From assembly GCF_003994235.2 (NCBI RefSeq), contig NZ_RYFG02000114.1:1-64000 (forward strand): DNA of 64,000 nucleotides, given 5' to 3'. Below, in pieces: positions 51,348-59,619 of the stretch. A model generated the notes under the pieces. The model was not told where the DNA came from. It was given only the letters and a program-made list of their open reading frames with translations, and made no database searches. The position numbers and the translations under genes were made by a program. Each line of letters opens with the position of its first letter. Within the stretch, counting starts at the first letter, position 1. The DNA is from Candidatus Methylobacter oryzae (GTDB taxonomy: Bacteria; Pseudomonadota; Gammaproteobacteria; Methylococcales; Methylomonadaceae).

Positions 51348-51938
51348 ATGGTAGAAATATCAAATTTTAATAGCCTATGGGAAATAGCATTTGCTACGAA
51401 TGCTATTTTTGTATACTTCGACCTCCTCCCTGTTCTTGAAAGTAAATTTAAAGGCACTCAAGCATTGGGGGTAAAGTTTATTAGTCTCGTTGTGCCAGAA
51501 AAAGATCTTGAATATATAAACGCTTATGGGTGGAGGAGCATTCTTTTTGGATATACAGTATGGGTTTCAAGATTAAAGTCTTTATCGGTAATAAATTCTA
51601 TAATTTCTATATTTTTAGTAGTTTTAGCTGGTTATAGTCCTGATCTGGATCTCGGGTTTACCAACATATTAATTATCATAGTATTATTTTTCCCAGTTAT
51701 ATTTATTCCTGCAATTGTTGTGTATGGATTACCAATGTATAAACTGAAATGTATTGAAGAAGCTGTATATTTAGCACTTGAAAGAGATAATTTAGAACCT
51801 GCTATTAAAGAAGTAAGAATAAGAAAAAATAGAATAACTATTGAATTTATAAAGCTAACAACGTTTCCTGTCTTATTCTATTTAATTAGAGATAAAAGGC
51901 TTACAATTAAAGAAGTATTAGAGGAATTTAATCAATAA
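51348..51938 (+). CDS. AT-rich cassette gene 3: membrane protein, unknown
   Basis: A 196-residue protein with two or three hydrophobic spans (about 80-98, VINSIISIFLVVLAGY, and about 105-130, NILIIIVLFFPVIFIPAIVV). The N-terminus is amphipathic and the C-terminal 65 residues are basic. No family is recognised. It starts 17 bp after the attC site, and a second attC-like left half follows its stop by 2 bp, so it has the layout of an integron cassette. AT-rich composition matches the two genes before it. Confidence 0.65.
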   Translation: MVEISNFNSLWEIAFATNAIFVYFDLLPVLESKFKGTQALGVKFISLVVPEKDLEYINAYGWRSILFGYTVWVSRLKSLSVINSIISIFLVVLAGYSPDLDLGFTNILIIIVLFFPVIFIPAIVVYGLPMYKLKCIEEAVYLALERDNLEPAIKEVRIRKNRITIEFIKLTTFPVLFYLIRDKRLTIKEVLEEFNQ

Positions 51939-51940
51939 AT

Positions 51941-51960
51941 GGCTAACAAAAAATTCCAGC
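51941..51960 (+). repeat. attC-like left half-site, interrupted
   Basis: GGCTAACAAA...TTCCAG resembles the R''/L'' side of an attC site. No GTTAG end follows within 150 bp. A dispersed repeat (51961-52040) begins exactly where the rest of the site should be, so the site appears to be cut by that repeat. Confidence 0.45.
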
Positions 51961-52040
51961 TCTGTAGGGTACGCACCGCATACCTTTTCGCACTTAATTC
52001 ACAGTACCGTAGATTGGGCTAACGCCAAAAAGCCCAACAA
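51961..52040. repeat. Dispersed repeat P5, copy 1
   Basis: TCTGTAGGGTACGCACCGCA... followed by CACAGTACCGTAGATTGGGC and an AGCCCAAC end. A diverged copy lies at 53788-53870, on the other side of the adenosine-deaminase-like gene. Parts of it recur at 50226-50316 and near 54640-54700. Confidence 0.7.
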
Positions 52041-52147
52041 AGCAACGCCGCTAAGTATTGCCCCTTGACTACACACTTAATAAACAAACAGATCGATAAA
52101 ATATAAAAAACAAAAAATCCTCCTTTTTCCCAAGGCAAACAGCAAAA

Positions 52148-53731
52148 ATGACAACCCAGCCCCCTTCCCGCACCGTAAAACTTCTTTTATTAACCTACAT
52201 TTTCCTACTAACAGGATGCAGCAAAAACTTAGATATAGCCCCCGCTGCCGAAAAGATCGCCAACCAACCGCCCGTAACCTCAAACGCTGCCGCAACGAGC
52301 AATTATTACAACGAGTTAATTGCCGGAACCACGCCTAAAATCGCGGACCTGACTTTATTTACCAATATGCTGCCCAAAGGCGGCGACCTGCATCATCATT
52401 ATTCAGGCGCGATCTATGCGGAAACTTATTTGGATTGGCTCGATAAAACACAAAGCTGTATTTGCAGCGGCAACGAATGTAAAAGCAAAACCGATCCGGA
52501 GCCCATCCCTAAATTCGGGATTGTGAAAAATCCGCCGTCCGGTACTTGCATCAGTGCGCAAGAGCTCAGGACAAACAAAAAATATACGGCTTTCTACCGG
52601 GACCTGCTCAAACGCTGGTCGGATAAAGACTTCGGCAATCACGTTCATGAACAAAACGCTCCCGATCAACAGTTCTTCGATACTTTCGCTTTCTTTGGCC
52701 CGGTTTCGGACTATTCCTATCGCGAAGGTTTGCAGTCTTTAAAAGAACGGGCCGTCGCTGAAAATGTTTTATACCTGGAGACCATGCTGAAAAGCGCTCC
52801 CACCCTCGAAAACCCGGACTTAGCGAAAAAACTCAATGCCTTAAACGCCAATTCGGCAGACCGGCAGGTAGAAGAAGCGCTGAGCCTCTACTTTGATTTC
52901 ATGGCCGCTAGCGCCGACGCGAAAGCCGCAATCGACAAATACGTCGGCGCTCACCAGGAGGCCGTTGCCGGCATCGACGGCGCCGGCTTCAAACTGCGCT
53001 TCCAGGCTTACGTTTCCCGCAACAGCAGCCCGGCCAAGGTGTTTTCCGGTTTGTATTCGTCTTTTAGTGCGGCGAAACAAAACAGTCTGATTGTTGGCGT
53101 CAATATGGTCGGACCGGAAAACGGCTATGTGGCGATGCGCGATTACAGCCTGCATATGAAAATGCTGCGTTTTTTGAGACAGCGTTTTCCCGAGGTTAAG
53201 CTTGCCCTGCATGCAGGGGAATTAGTGTTAGGCATGGTACCGCCTGAAGGCTTAAAGCATCATATCAACGAGGCGGTACAAGTTGCGGGCGCGGACCGCA
53301 TTGGGCACGGCGTTGATATTACGCATGAAAGCAATGCTTACGAACTGCTGACAGCGATGAAGCAACGCAACGCCGCTGTGGAGATCAACCTGAGCAGCAA
53401 TGCTTTCATTCTAGGGGTCAAGGATGAAGTCCACCCACTGCAACTGTATCGGCAATACGCGGTACCGTTTGTCATTGCCACCGACGATGCCGGCGTATCT
53501 CGCAATAATTTGAGCCATGAATACCTGCTGTTTGCAAGCCGCTACAAACCGTCCTACGGAGAACTGAAAACCGTGGTGTACAACAGTATTCATCACTCTT
53601 TTTTGAATGAAGATCAGAAGCGCGAAGAGTTTCGGGAATTAGATAGACGCTTCGCTGCTTTCGAGGAAAAAATCTCAACCATGGCGCGTTCACGCAAAAC
53701 ATATACGGCTGTTGCCGGGCCGGGCATCTGA
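52148..53731 (+). CDS. Adenosine-deaminase-family lipoprotein
   Basis: A 527-residue enzyme of the metal-dependent amidohydrolase superfamily, adenosine deaminase branch, closest in layout to secreted ADGF-like forms. The lipoprotein signal has lipobox LLTGC. The metal-binding HxH lies in MLPKGGDLHHHYSGAI. A catalytic His/Glu is in LALHAGE, a metal His in DRIGHGVDI, and the Asp pair in VIATDDAGVSRNNLSHEY. VEINLSSNAFIL is a family signature. It would deaminate adenosine or a related nucleoside in the periplasm or at the cell surface, supporting purine scavenging. It is flanked on both sides by copies of repeat P5. Confidence 0.9.
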   Translation: MTTQPPSRTVKLLLLTYIFLLTGCSKNLDIAPAAEKIANQPPVTSNAAATSNYYNELIAGTTPKIADLTLFTNMLPKGGDLHHHYSGAIYAETYLDWLDKTQSCICSGNECKSKTDPEPIPKFGIVKNPPSGTCISAQELRTNKKYTAFYRDLLKRWSDKDFGNHVHEQNAPDQQFFDTFAFFGPVSDYSYREGLQSLKERAVAENVLYLETMLKSAPTLENPDLAKKLNALNANSADRQVEEALSLYFDFMAASADAKAAIDKYVGAHQEAVAGIDGAGFKLRFQAYVSRNSSPAKVFSGLYSSFSAAKQNSLIVGVNMVGPENGYVAMRDYSLHMKMLRFLRQRFPEVKLALHAGELVLGMVPPEGLKHHINEAVQVAGADRIGHGVDITHESNAYELLTAMKQRNAAVEINLSSNAFILGVKDEVHPLQLYRQYAVPFVIATDDAGVSRNNLSHEYLLFASRYKPSYGELKTVVYNSIHHSFLNEDQKREEFRELDRRFAAFEEKISTMARSRKTYTAVAGPGI

Positions 53732-53787
53732 GCTTTCGGTGGCAGGGTCAGTTTCACTACGCTCGGTTGCCTGTTTAAATCAAGTCA

Positions 53788-53870
53788 GGTGTAGTACCGC
53801 TTACCTTTGCGAATTTAATTCATAGTGTCGTATGGATTGGGCTAAATGCAATAAAGTCCAATCTACGGCA
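53788..53870. repeat. Dispersed repeat P5, copy 2
   Basis: A diverged copy of the repeat at 51961-52040 (GTAGTACCGCTTACCTTTGC, then GTATGGATTGGGCTAAATGC). It is in the same orientation and brackets the adenosine-deaminase-like gene. Confidence 0.65.
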
Positions 53871-53876
53871 CTTAAT

Positions 53877-54173
53877 TTAATAATGATAACGACAGGACAC
53901 GATATAAATATTTCCGTCATCCGGTAGATAAATTAAACGGTGTTCGCTGGTGATTCTCCTGGACCAATACCCCGTCAGGTCCCCTTTAAGCGGTTCCGGC
54001 TTGCCTGTTCCTTTGAAAGGGTTCCGTCGGCACTCTTCAATGAGATTGTTAATTTCATTGACTATTTTTTGATCTTCTTTCTGCCACGAAAGATAATCAT
54101 CCCAAGCAATCGGCGTCCATGATAATTGGGCGCTCTTAACTTGCTGTTTGTTTTTGCTCTTCTTGTTCTTCAT
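53877..54173 (-). CDS. yoeB: YoeB-type toxin, ribosome-dependent mRNA interferase
   Basis: A 98-residue RelE-superfamily toxin that cleaves mRNA on the ribosome. WDDYLSWQ, NNLIEECRRNPFKGTGKPEPL and SRRITSEHRLIYLPDD match the Txe/YoeB family, and the C-terminal SCRYHY retains the catalytic His-Tyr pair. The ATG at 54173 gives a Lys/Gln-rich extension of about 15 residues before the usual YoeB start, and it overlaps the antitoxin gene by 38 bp. No closer start codon is seen. The antitoxin gene lies upstream, as is normal. Confidence 0.9.
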   Translation of the reverse strand: MKNKKSKNKQQVKSAQLSWTPIAWDDYLSWQKEDQKIVNEINNLIEECRRNPFKGTGKPEPLKGDLTGYWSRRITSEHRLIYLPDDGNIYIVSCRYHY

Positions 54174-54423
54174 TGCGTATAAGCTCTCGTTTTTGAGTCT
54201 TACCTGCTTTAAGTTGAGCAATAGATTCCATTAAACGGCTGGCGTTATTCGCTGAACTGAGGAGATACATTGTTTCCTCAATGCTATTAAAATCAGCCAA
54301 AGACAACATCACGACGTGTTCGCCATTTACACGGGTAACAACGGTCGGGACGTGATCTTTGCAAACGTCGTCCATCACTGTCTTCAAGCTGGCTCGTGCC
54401 TCGCTAAAAGTTAATATATTCAT
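54136..54423 (-). CDS. yefM: YefM/Phd-family antitoxin
   Basis: A 95-residue DNA-binding antitoxin from the ATG at 54423. The N-terminal Phd/YefM fold has MNILTFSEARASLKTVMDDV, VPTVVTRVNGEHVVMLSLAD and the helix SIEETMYLLSSANNA. The C-terminal part is charged and glutamine-rich and would wrap the toxin. A short inverted repeat, TGTATGTATGATACA, lies about 20 bp upstream and may be the autoregulatory operator. It overlaps the YoeB gene by 38 bp. Confidence 0.9.
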   Translation of the reverse strand: MNILTFSEARASLKTVMDDVCKDHVPTVVTRVNGEHVVMLSLADFNSIEETMYLLSSANNASRLMESIAQLKAGKTQKRELIRNEEQEEQKQTAS

Positions 54424-54718
54424 AATTATTGTCTCTGATCTCGTGTATGTATGATACAGCTCACTCACGGATAATCTTATCGTTCAACAGTGAACACTTA
54501 GGACTGGATGAAAGTTGTGGATATGACTACATGTTTACCTCCTGTTTGTTTTTTATAACGTCGAACGCAAATTAATTGTACAACATCCTGTACATATTGG
54601 CTAGATGCAAAAAATAACCAAGTACATATTTGGCAGAGCCGTAGGTTGTTCTGAGGAACGAAGCCCAACACTTAACTGTTGCTGGACAGCCCAACGTAAA
54701 CACATACACTATCAGGCA

Positions 54719-57700
54719 TCATTCCCGCGTCAACCGCCGATACTCGTCCATCGTCAACACATAAACCGGACTTGCCGACAACGGTATCTCGGTATTTCCC
54801 AAACCATCTAGCGACAACGCCCTGACCTGTCCGACCACGTCCACCAGCACCCAGGATTTGCCCGGATCGAGCCGTAACGGCGCATTGACGCTTTGCCGGT
54901 CGGTCCGCCAGGCCATCAGCGTATCGCCGAAATAAGCGGCCTGGATATTGGTATCCTTGGTGTCGAAAGCTCGGTACGGCAAGCCGTCGATTAGCGCGCT
55001 CGCGGTATACAGCGCCGCCTCGCCGGGTTTGTGGCCCATCGAATAATCCCAAATCCGGCCGTAAGCCAAGTCGTATTCATGGCCTATACAAAACGTGATT
55101 CCCAAATAATCGCTACGGCTGTTGACCCAGGCGATCATTTTAGCGACCTGCTCGGCCTGCCAGCGGCGGCCGGTCAAACCGTGCATCGCTTTCGCGCCGG
55201 TTTCGCCGAGCCAGAACGGCAAGCTGTTGTTCTTGCCCAAGCTTGCGTAAACAGCCAGTACGCCGCGCTCGTCCTCGCTTGCGCCATTGCCTATCGGGCC
55301 GCCGAAATACGGCTCTTTCTGCGGATAAGCATGCACATCCCAGGCGTCCTGGTAACGATCCAGGCCCAGTTGCAACACCTGCTTGAACCAATCCCCCTCG
55401 CCAGGCCTCACCAAGCTGCCGCCGACATAGTGCGCATCGCCGCGCTGCTTGTGCGCCTGTTCGTATTCCCACTTCGCGCGTTGCACCCAATGCGCAGGCT
55501 CGCGCAGTTTTTGCCATTCCGGCTCGTTACGAATATCGATCTCGTTGGTCGCTTTAAAGTAACGGGTAAACGCGGATGCGGCATTGATAAAGCTCTGGCC
55601 GTCGGCCTGATTGTCGTTGAGCCATGAGCTGTCGCCCGAAGAATCCGCAAACAAAACCAAGCCCAATTGTTTCGCCTGTTCCCACTTGGCCTTATACTGC
55701 GGATCGAATCCCGGATAGCTGCCGTAGCTCCTGAAAATACCGGTCCGTTCCAGCCAGGAGAAATAGCCGCCTTGCTGCATAAAACTGTTGTCGCCGTCGG
55801 CCAGCGCGTAATAATCGTTGTTCCATAATTTCTTCTTGTCCAGCCGCTGTTTTTGCTCGGCAACGCCGCGCACGACCGAGACGCCGTCGGCCGGATAGTT
55901 CATGATCAAGCGGCCGTCGGGCGTATATAGCGACATATAAACCGCGTAGTAACCGGGCTCGCTGACCTTGCCGAAATCCGCTTCGACCTCGCCCGGAAAC
56001 ACGCCGTCTATGTCCTTCGCTGCAACCTCGTTACCGCTGTAATCGACCACGCGCAGCCGCAATTTTGCCGAAAAGCGCGGCAACGGCGCCGGCAGGCTGG
56101 TTTCCTCCAAAATAGGATGCCAACGCATATCAACATGCAGCTTAATTTGATCGCCCGTACGCGGCAGATTGGCCGGCGCATCGGTGAACACCAGCGGCCG
56201 CAGCTTCGCGGCGATTTTGTTTAGCGCCAAATCGGCTTCGGGATCGGTCAACTGCGTTTTGATCGATTCCAGCGGTTTGCCGGCCGGGTCGGTGAATAGA
56301 CCTGCAAAATAAAACCGTTGATTTTGTTCATGCTGCATGACCAGTTTGACCAGCAGGCTGTGCCAGCCTTTCGACAGGTTCAATGTTGCCAGTTGCGGCG
56401 CTTCGCTCCGCTCGGCCCAGGCAGCCGCTTTCAGGCCTTCGGTGGTCAGGCCCTGCAACAGTTTGGTGATTTGTGCGCCGGTCGATATTGAAAAGCCGGC
56501 CGGTGGATTCGAATCGTCGGCCAGTTTAAACGGCTGCCCATCCAGCCAGCCGCCGGTTTTAATGCCGGATTGTTTCAGGTGCAACAGCGCCTGCTTGGGC
56601 TGGTCGACATACAGATATAACTGGGCATAAGCGCTGCCGCGCGACCAACCGTAGGAGTGCATCGTGTTGGGCTCGATGTCCGTCGTGCCGTCGGCTTGCG
56701 TCGGCTCGACGCGCCAAGCACGCATTTGCCCGCCCGCCATTTGCAAGCTCAGGTAAGGCTGCTCCGGATTCGGGCGCAGCACGGTTTCGCTGTCCACGCC
56801 GAAAATCGACATTCCCGCCAAACCGTCCTGCAAACCGCCGACCAGCCAGGCATCCGGCATGCCGGCCCGTAGAGGCTTCGAAGCATCGGCCTGCCCCGCC
56901 GCTATCGGCATGGGCATGCTGTCAAAAGCGGCAGGGTCGGCCAGGAACGCGGCCACATCGCGCTCGCTGTTCGGCTGGCTTAACATGCCCAAGATGTCGT
57001 AATGATCGTCGGTTATCAATGCGGTAGGCAGCACCGAAAGATTCAGGCTGCGCGCCAACGCCTCGGCTTCCGGCCCTATTAGATAAGATACCGGCAGCTT
57101 GTCGTAACTGGCTCGAGCCGCATCGGAAGCCAGGCCGCTAAACAAAACGTCGCCTTTTCCGCCTTTGCCGTCGAGCACGTACAAGCGCCGGTCTGCATTG
57201 GGCACGTTCTTGGTCAGCGCCAAAAAGCGGTTTCTGGCCTGGGCTTGCGCGGCCGTCATCCAGTCGCCCAAAGGCGTTTCCAGCTTCAACAGGAAAGCGT
57301 CGAAGACTTTGGCCCCATCGGCCTTGCCGGTATTATCGATTTCCAGCCAGCGGTCGCCCGGCAATACGGTGACCGTCGTTGCGGCTTGCAGCCACTGATA
57401 TTCCCAAGGCGTGGTGTTGGTCAGCGCAAAATCGCCTCGCGCCGCCAGTTCGTCCGTCTTGAGTCCGGCCTTGACGGTGAAATCCTGCTTAACCTGCGAA
57501 ACTTCGCCGCCGCTTTTATAACGGGCGTAAACGCGGTACTGTCCCGGAATAATCGCCGGGTTCAGCTCAAAACGAAAATTCGCGCCCCAGTCGCCGAAGC
57601 CCTGATGAAAAACCTGGACTTCGTCTTTCTCGGTCAGCAGCGATTGGGCATCGTGTCCGGCAACGGCCGTACCGAGCAGGACTTGCAGGCTCGGATCTTT

Positions 57701-58354
57701 CTCCAACGTTGAAAATGCCGGCGCGCTGCCCAAGTCCAGCAGCACCAACGGCTGCTCAGCCGTACCGGCAGCCGGCAGTGCCGACAACGGCGATGCGAAC
57801 AGGAAAGCGTCGAAAACCTTCGCATCGTGTCCTGCCCCGCTGTCGCGCACTTCAATGACAGCGTCGTCGGCTTTAAGATTGACCGGCGCTTCGGCGGCAA
57901 CCCAGGCATAGTCCCAGCCTTTGGGTTTGATCGATACGATGCCGCGCAGCTCCAGCCGTGACGCATCCGGCCCGGCCCAAATTTCGAAAGACTGCACGCA
58001 AACACTAGGATCGCCGCCCTGGCGCCAACGCGCCCAGAAAATGTAGGGTTTGTCCGCAAAACCGGGATTGATATTGAAGCGGAAGCTAACTTTCCAGCTG
58101 CCGAATCCGGGATGCAGCGAAATGATTTCATCCTTATCGATCTGGATCGAGGTGTCGCCCTCGTGGCCGGACACATCGCCGACGAACACCCTCACGGTCT
58201 TATCGCTAACACCGGCCGACGGCGGCGCACTGCCCAATTCCAGTAACAGCGCTGGGCGTTCAGTTGTGCTTTGTACCGGCAAGCCGTCAAGCGCGGCGGC
58301 GTTGGAGGCAAACGCCGCCTGTAGGATAAGGATGAATAAAATCAATGGTTTCAT
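54719..58354 (-). CDS. Large secreted clan GH-A-like glycoside hydrolase
   Basis: An 1211-residue secreted protein (signal peptide MKPLILFILILQAAFASNAAA). Two homologous beta-sandwich modules are in tandem (about 30-190 and 195-360), each with LGSAP, a DE-x3 turn and a GFGxW segment, probably binding sugars. A middle part (about 360-860) includes further beta domains. A C-terminal (beta/alpha)8-like domain (about 870-1130) has candidate acid/base Glu in DIRNEPEW near 940 and nucleophile Glu in WLGETG near 1051, in the order expected for clan GH-A (GH5/GH39-like). It may act on the cell's own or foreign polysaccharide. Substrate and exact family are not recognised. Confidence 0.7.
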   Translation of the reverse strand: MKPLILFILILQAAFASNAAALDGLPVQSTTERPALLLELGSAPPSAGVSDKTVRVFVGDVSGHEGDTSIQIDKDEIISLHPGFGSWKVSFRFNINPGFADKPYIFWARWRQGGDPSVCVQSFEIWAGPDASRLELRGIVSIKPKGWDYAWVAAEAPVNLKADDAVIEVRDSGAGHDAKVFDAFLFASPLSALPAAGTAEQPLVLLDLGSAPAFSTLEKDPSLQVLLGTAVAGHDAQSLLTEKDEVQVFHQGFGDWGANFRFELNPAIIPGQYRVYARYKSGGEVSQVKQDFTVKAGLKTDELAARGDFALTNTTPWEYQWLQAATTVTVLPGDRWLEIDNTGKADGAKVFDAFLLKLETPLGDWMTAAQAQARNRFLALTKNVPNADRRLYVLDGKGGKGDVLFSGLASDAARASYDKLPVSYLIGPEAEALARSLNLSVLPTALITDDHYDILGMLSQPNSERDVAAFLADPAAFDSMPMPIAAGQADASKPLRAGMPDAWLVGGLQDGLAGMSIFGVDSETVLRPNPEQPYLSLQMAGGQMRAWRVEPTQADGTTDIEPNTMHSYGWSRGSAYAQLYLYVDQPKQALLHLKQSGIKTGGWLDGQPFKLADDSNPPAGFSISTGAQITKLLQGLTTEGLKAAAWAERSEAPQLATLNLSKGWHSLLVKLVMQHEQNQRFYFAGLFTDPAGKPLESIKTQLTDPEADLALNKIAAKLRPLVFTDAPANLPRTGDQIKLHVDMRWHPILEETSLPAPLPRFSAKLRLRVVDYSGNEVAAKDIDGVFPGEVEADFGKVSEPGYYAVYMSLYTPDGRLIMNYPADGVSVVRGVAEQKQRLDKKKLWNNDYYALADGDNSFMQQGGYFSWLERTGIFRSYGSYPGFDPQYKAKWEQAKQLGLVLFADSSGDSSWLNDNQADGQSFINAASAFTRYFKATNEIDIRNEPEWQKLREPAHWVQRAKWEYEQAHKQRGDAHYVGGSLVRPGEGDWFKQVLQLGLDRYQDAWDVHAYPQKEPYFGGPIGNGASEDERGVLAVYASLGKNNSLPFWLGETGAKAMHGLTGRRWQAEQVAKMIAWVNSRSDYLGITFCIGHEYDLAYGRIWDYSMGHKPGEAALYTASALIDGLPYRAFDTKDTNIQAAYFGDTLMAWRTDRQSVNAPLRLDPGKSWVLVDVVGQVRALSLDGLGNTEIPLSASPVYVLTMDEYRRLTRE

Positions 58355-58460
58355 GATCGATCAAGACGGCAGTTTGAAGAATGCCGACTATGATAGATCA
58401 GCGCTGGCGGGGACTGGACGGTTTTAATGTAATCCTAATTTTCGATCAAAACTGCGAATC

Positions 58461-58493
58461 AGACCTTCCAGGTTTTAAAAACCTGGAAGGTCT
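58461..58493. repeat. Dispersed palindrome P1, copy C (33 bp)
   Basis: Arms AGACCTTCCAGGTTTT and complement around a central A. It lies 11 bp after the stop of the 298-residue protein gene and is one of two copies bracketing that gene. Confidence 0.95.
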
Positions 58494-58503
58494 CCCTACC
58501 GGC

Positions 58504-59400
58504 CTATTGCGTAGCGCATCCATCATTCATGCTTAACGCCTCTACCGTCATCCGGCCGCGCAATGAACGTAAATAGTCCAAGACGCGGGCCTGACGCCAC
58601 TGGGCGTTGGCGTGGCAGCGCGCGGCCCGTGCACGCTGACAGGCGATGATAGCCTCATCGCGGTGCCGGTCCGTCCAAGGCTGTAGATCGTCCGGTGTCC
58701 GAGCCAGCACCGTACGCGCCACATCCGTCGGGGGCGTTGGGCCTTCCCGCAGCCACGCTTCGGCCTGCGTAAAACCATCGCGACACATCAGCGCGATCAT
58801 ATAATCGCAGGCCGATTGCAAACCGGGCTGTAGCCGGCCGGGGCTGGCTGACACCATGGGCAGCAACGGCGCCAGCGTGGGTAAAAGGTGGTTGGCATAA
58901 ATACTCGCGCCCCAGTAGCGCTCGGCCGTCTGGCGGAAGTGGACCAGGTCGCGCACGGCCAACAAGCCGCTGGCTTCGATCGGCAGGATCTCCACCTGGG
59001 GTTTGCTCACCTCGACAGTGTCGTTGGAAACATCAATGTACAAACCGCCAATTTGTAGTGCATTTTGAAAGTACTGCTCGCGCAGCACGCCCCATACCGT
59101 GCGCACGATGCCCCCTTGGTTCATGAAATTGTGCAGCGCATGCTCGATCGGCGCAACCGGCTGGCGCAGGCGTAGCGCGAGCAGCGCATGCAGCTCTCGT
59201 GTAATCTCCTCGCAACGTCCGTAAGGATAGTCCTTACCGGCGGCGGCAGGGAGCTTGGGCGACAGCACCGTATCGACCTGCGCCCGCAGACCCAGAAAAT
59301 AAGCCATCAGCGCTTCTGTATGCCCTGCCAGGTAGGATTGGGTCAGCGCATGCTGCCGGGCATCAACGGGTGCGATTTGTTGAGGAAGTAAGGCCATCAT
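58504..59400 (-). CDS. Unrecognised 298-residue protein
   Basis: A soluble, helix-rich protein without signal peptide or spans. A conserved-looking block near residues 55-125 holds KDYPYGRCEEITRELHALL and NFMNQGGIVRTVWGVLREQY, followed by GGLYIDVSNDTVEV. A single Cys sits in YGRCEEI. The C-terminal part is rich in Arg, Ala and Trp. I cannot name a family. It lies between the RTX surface-protein gene and the large glycoside-hydrolase gene, all in one direction, and is bracketed by palindrome copies C and D. A role linked to the surface protein, such as modification, is only a guess from position. A second ATG follows the first directly, at 59397. Confidence 0.6.
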   Translation of the reverse strand: MMALLPQQIAPVDARQHALTQSYLAGHTEALMAYFLGLRAQVDTVLSPKLPAAAGKDYPYGRCEEITRELHALLALRLRQPVAPIEHALHNFMNQGGIVRTVWGVLREQYFQNALQIGGLYIDVSNDTVEVSKPQVEILPIEASGLLAVRDLVHFRQTAERYWGASIYANHLLPTLAPLLPMVSASPGRLQPGLQSACDYMIALMCRDGFTQAEAWLREGPTPPTDVARTVLARTPDDLQPWTDRHRDEAIIACQRARAARCHANAQWRQARVLDYLRSLRGRMTVEALSMNDGCATQ

Positions 59401-59571
59401 TGTATTGACGCATTATCACGAAATAAAAGTCTCTGTACGGGATAAGAACTCGTTTAATTTAGCCAGCTCGGAAATTTCCAGCTTCAACATTTAAGCCGTT
59501 AAGTACAGAACCTTCCCTTTTTTTACTGGAGCCGCTCCCGGCAGCTACAGCACTTCTGACTTACATGGAAC

Positions 59572-59604
59572 AGACCTTCCAGGTTTTCAAAACCTGGAAG
59601 GTCT
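59572..59604. repeat. Dispersed palindrome P1, copy D (33 bp)
   Basis: Identical to copy B, with a central C. It lies 15 bp beyond the stop of the RTX surface-protein gene, where it could also serve as its terminator. Confidence 0.95.
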
Positions 59605-59619
59605 ACCTGCCACCTGCCT

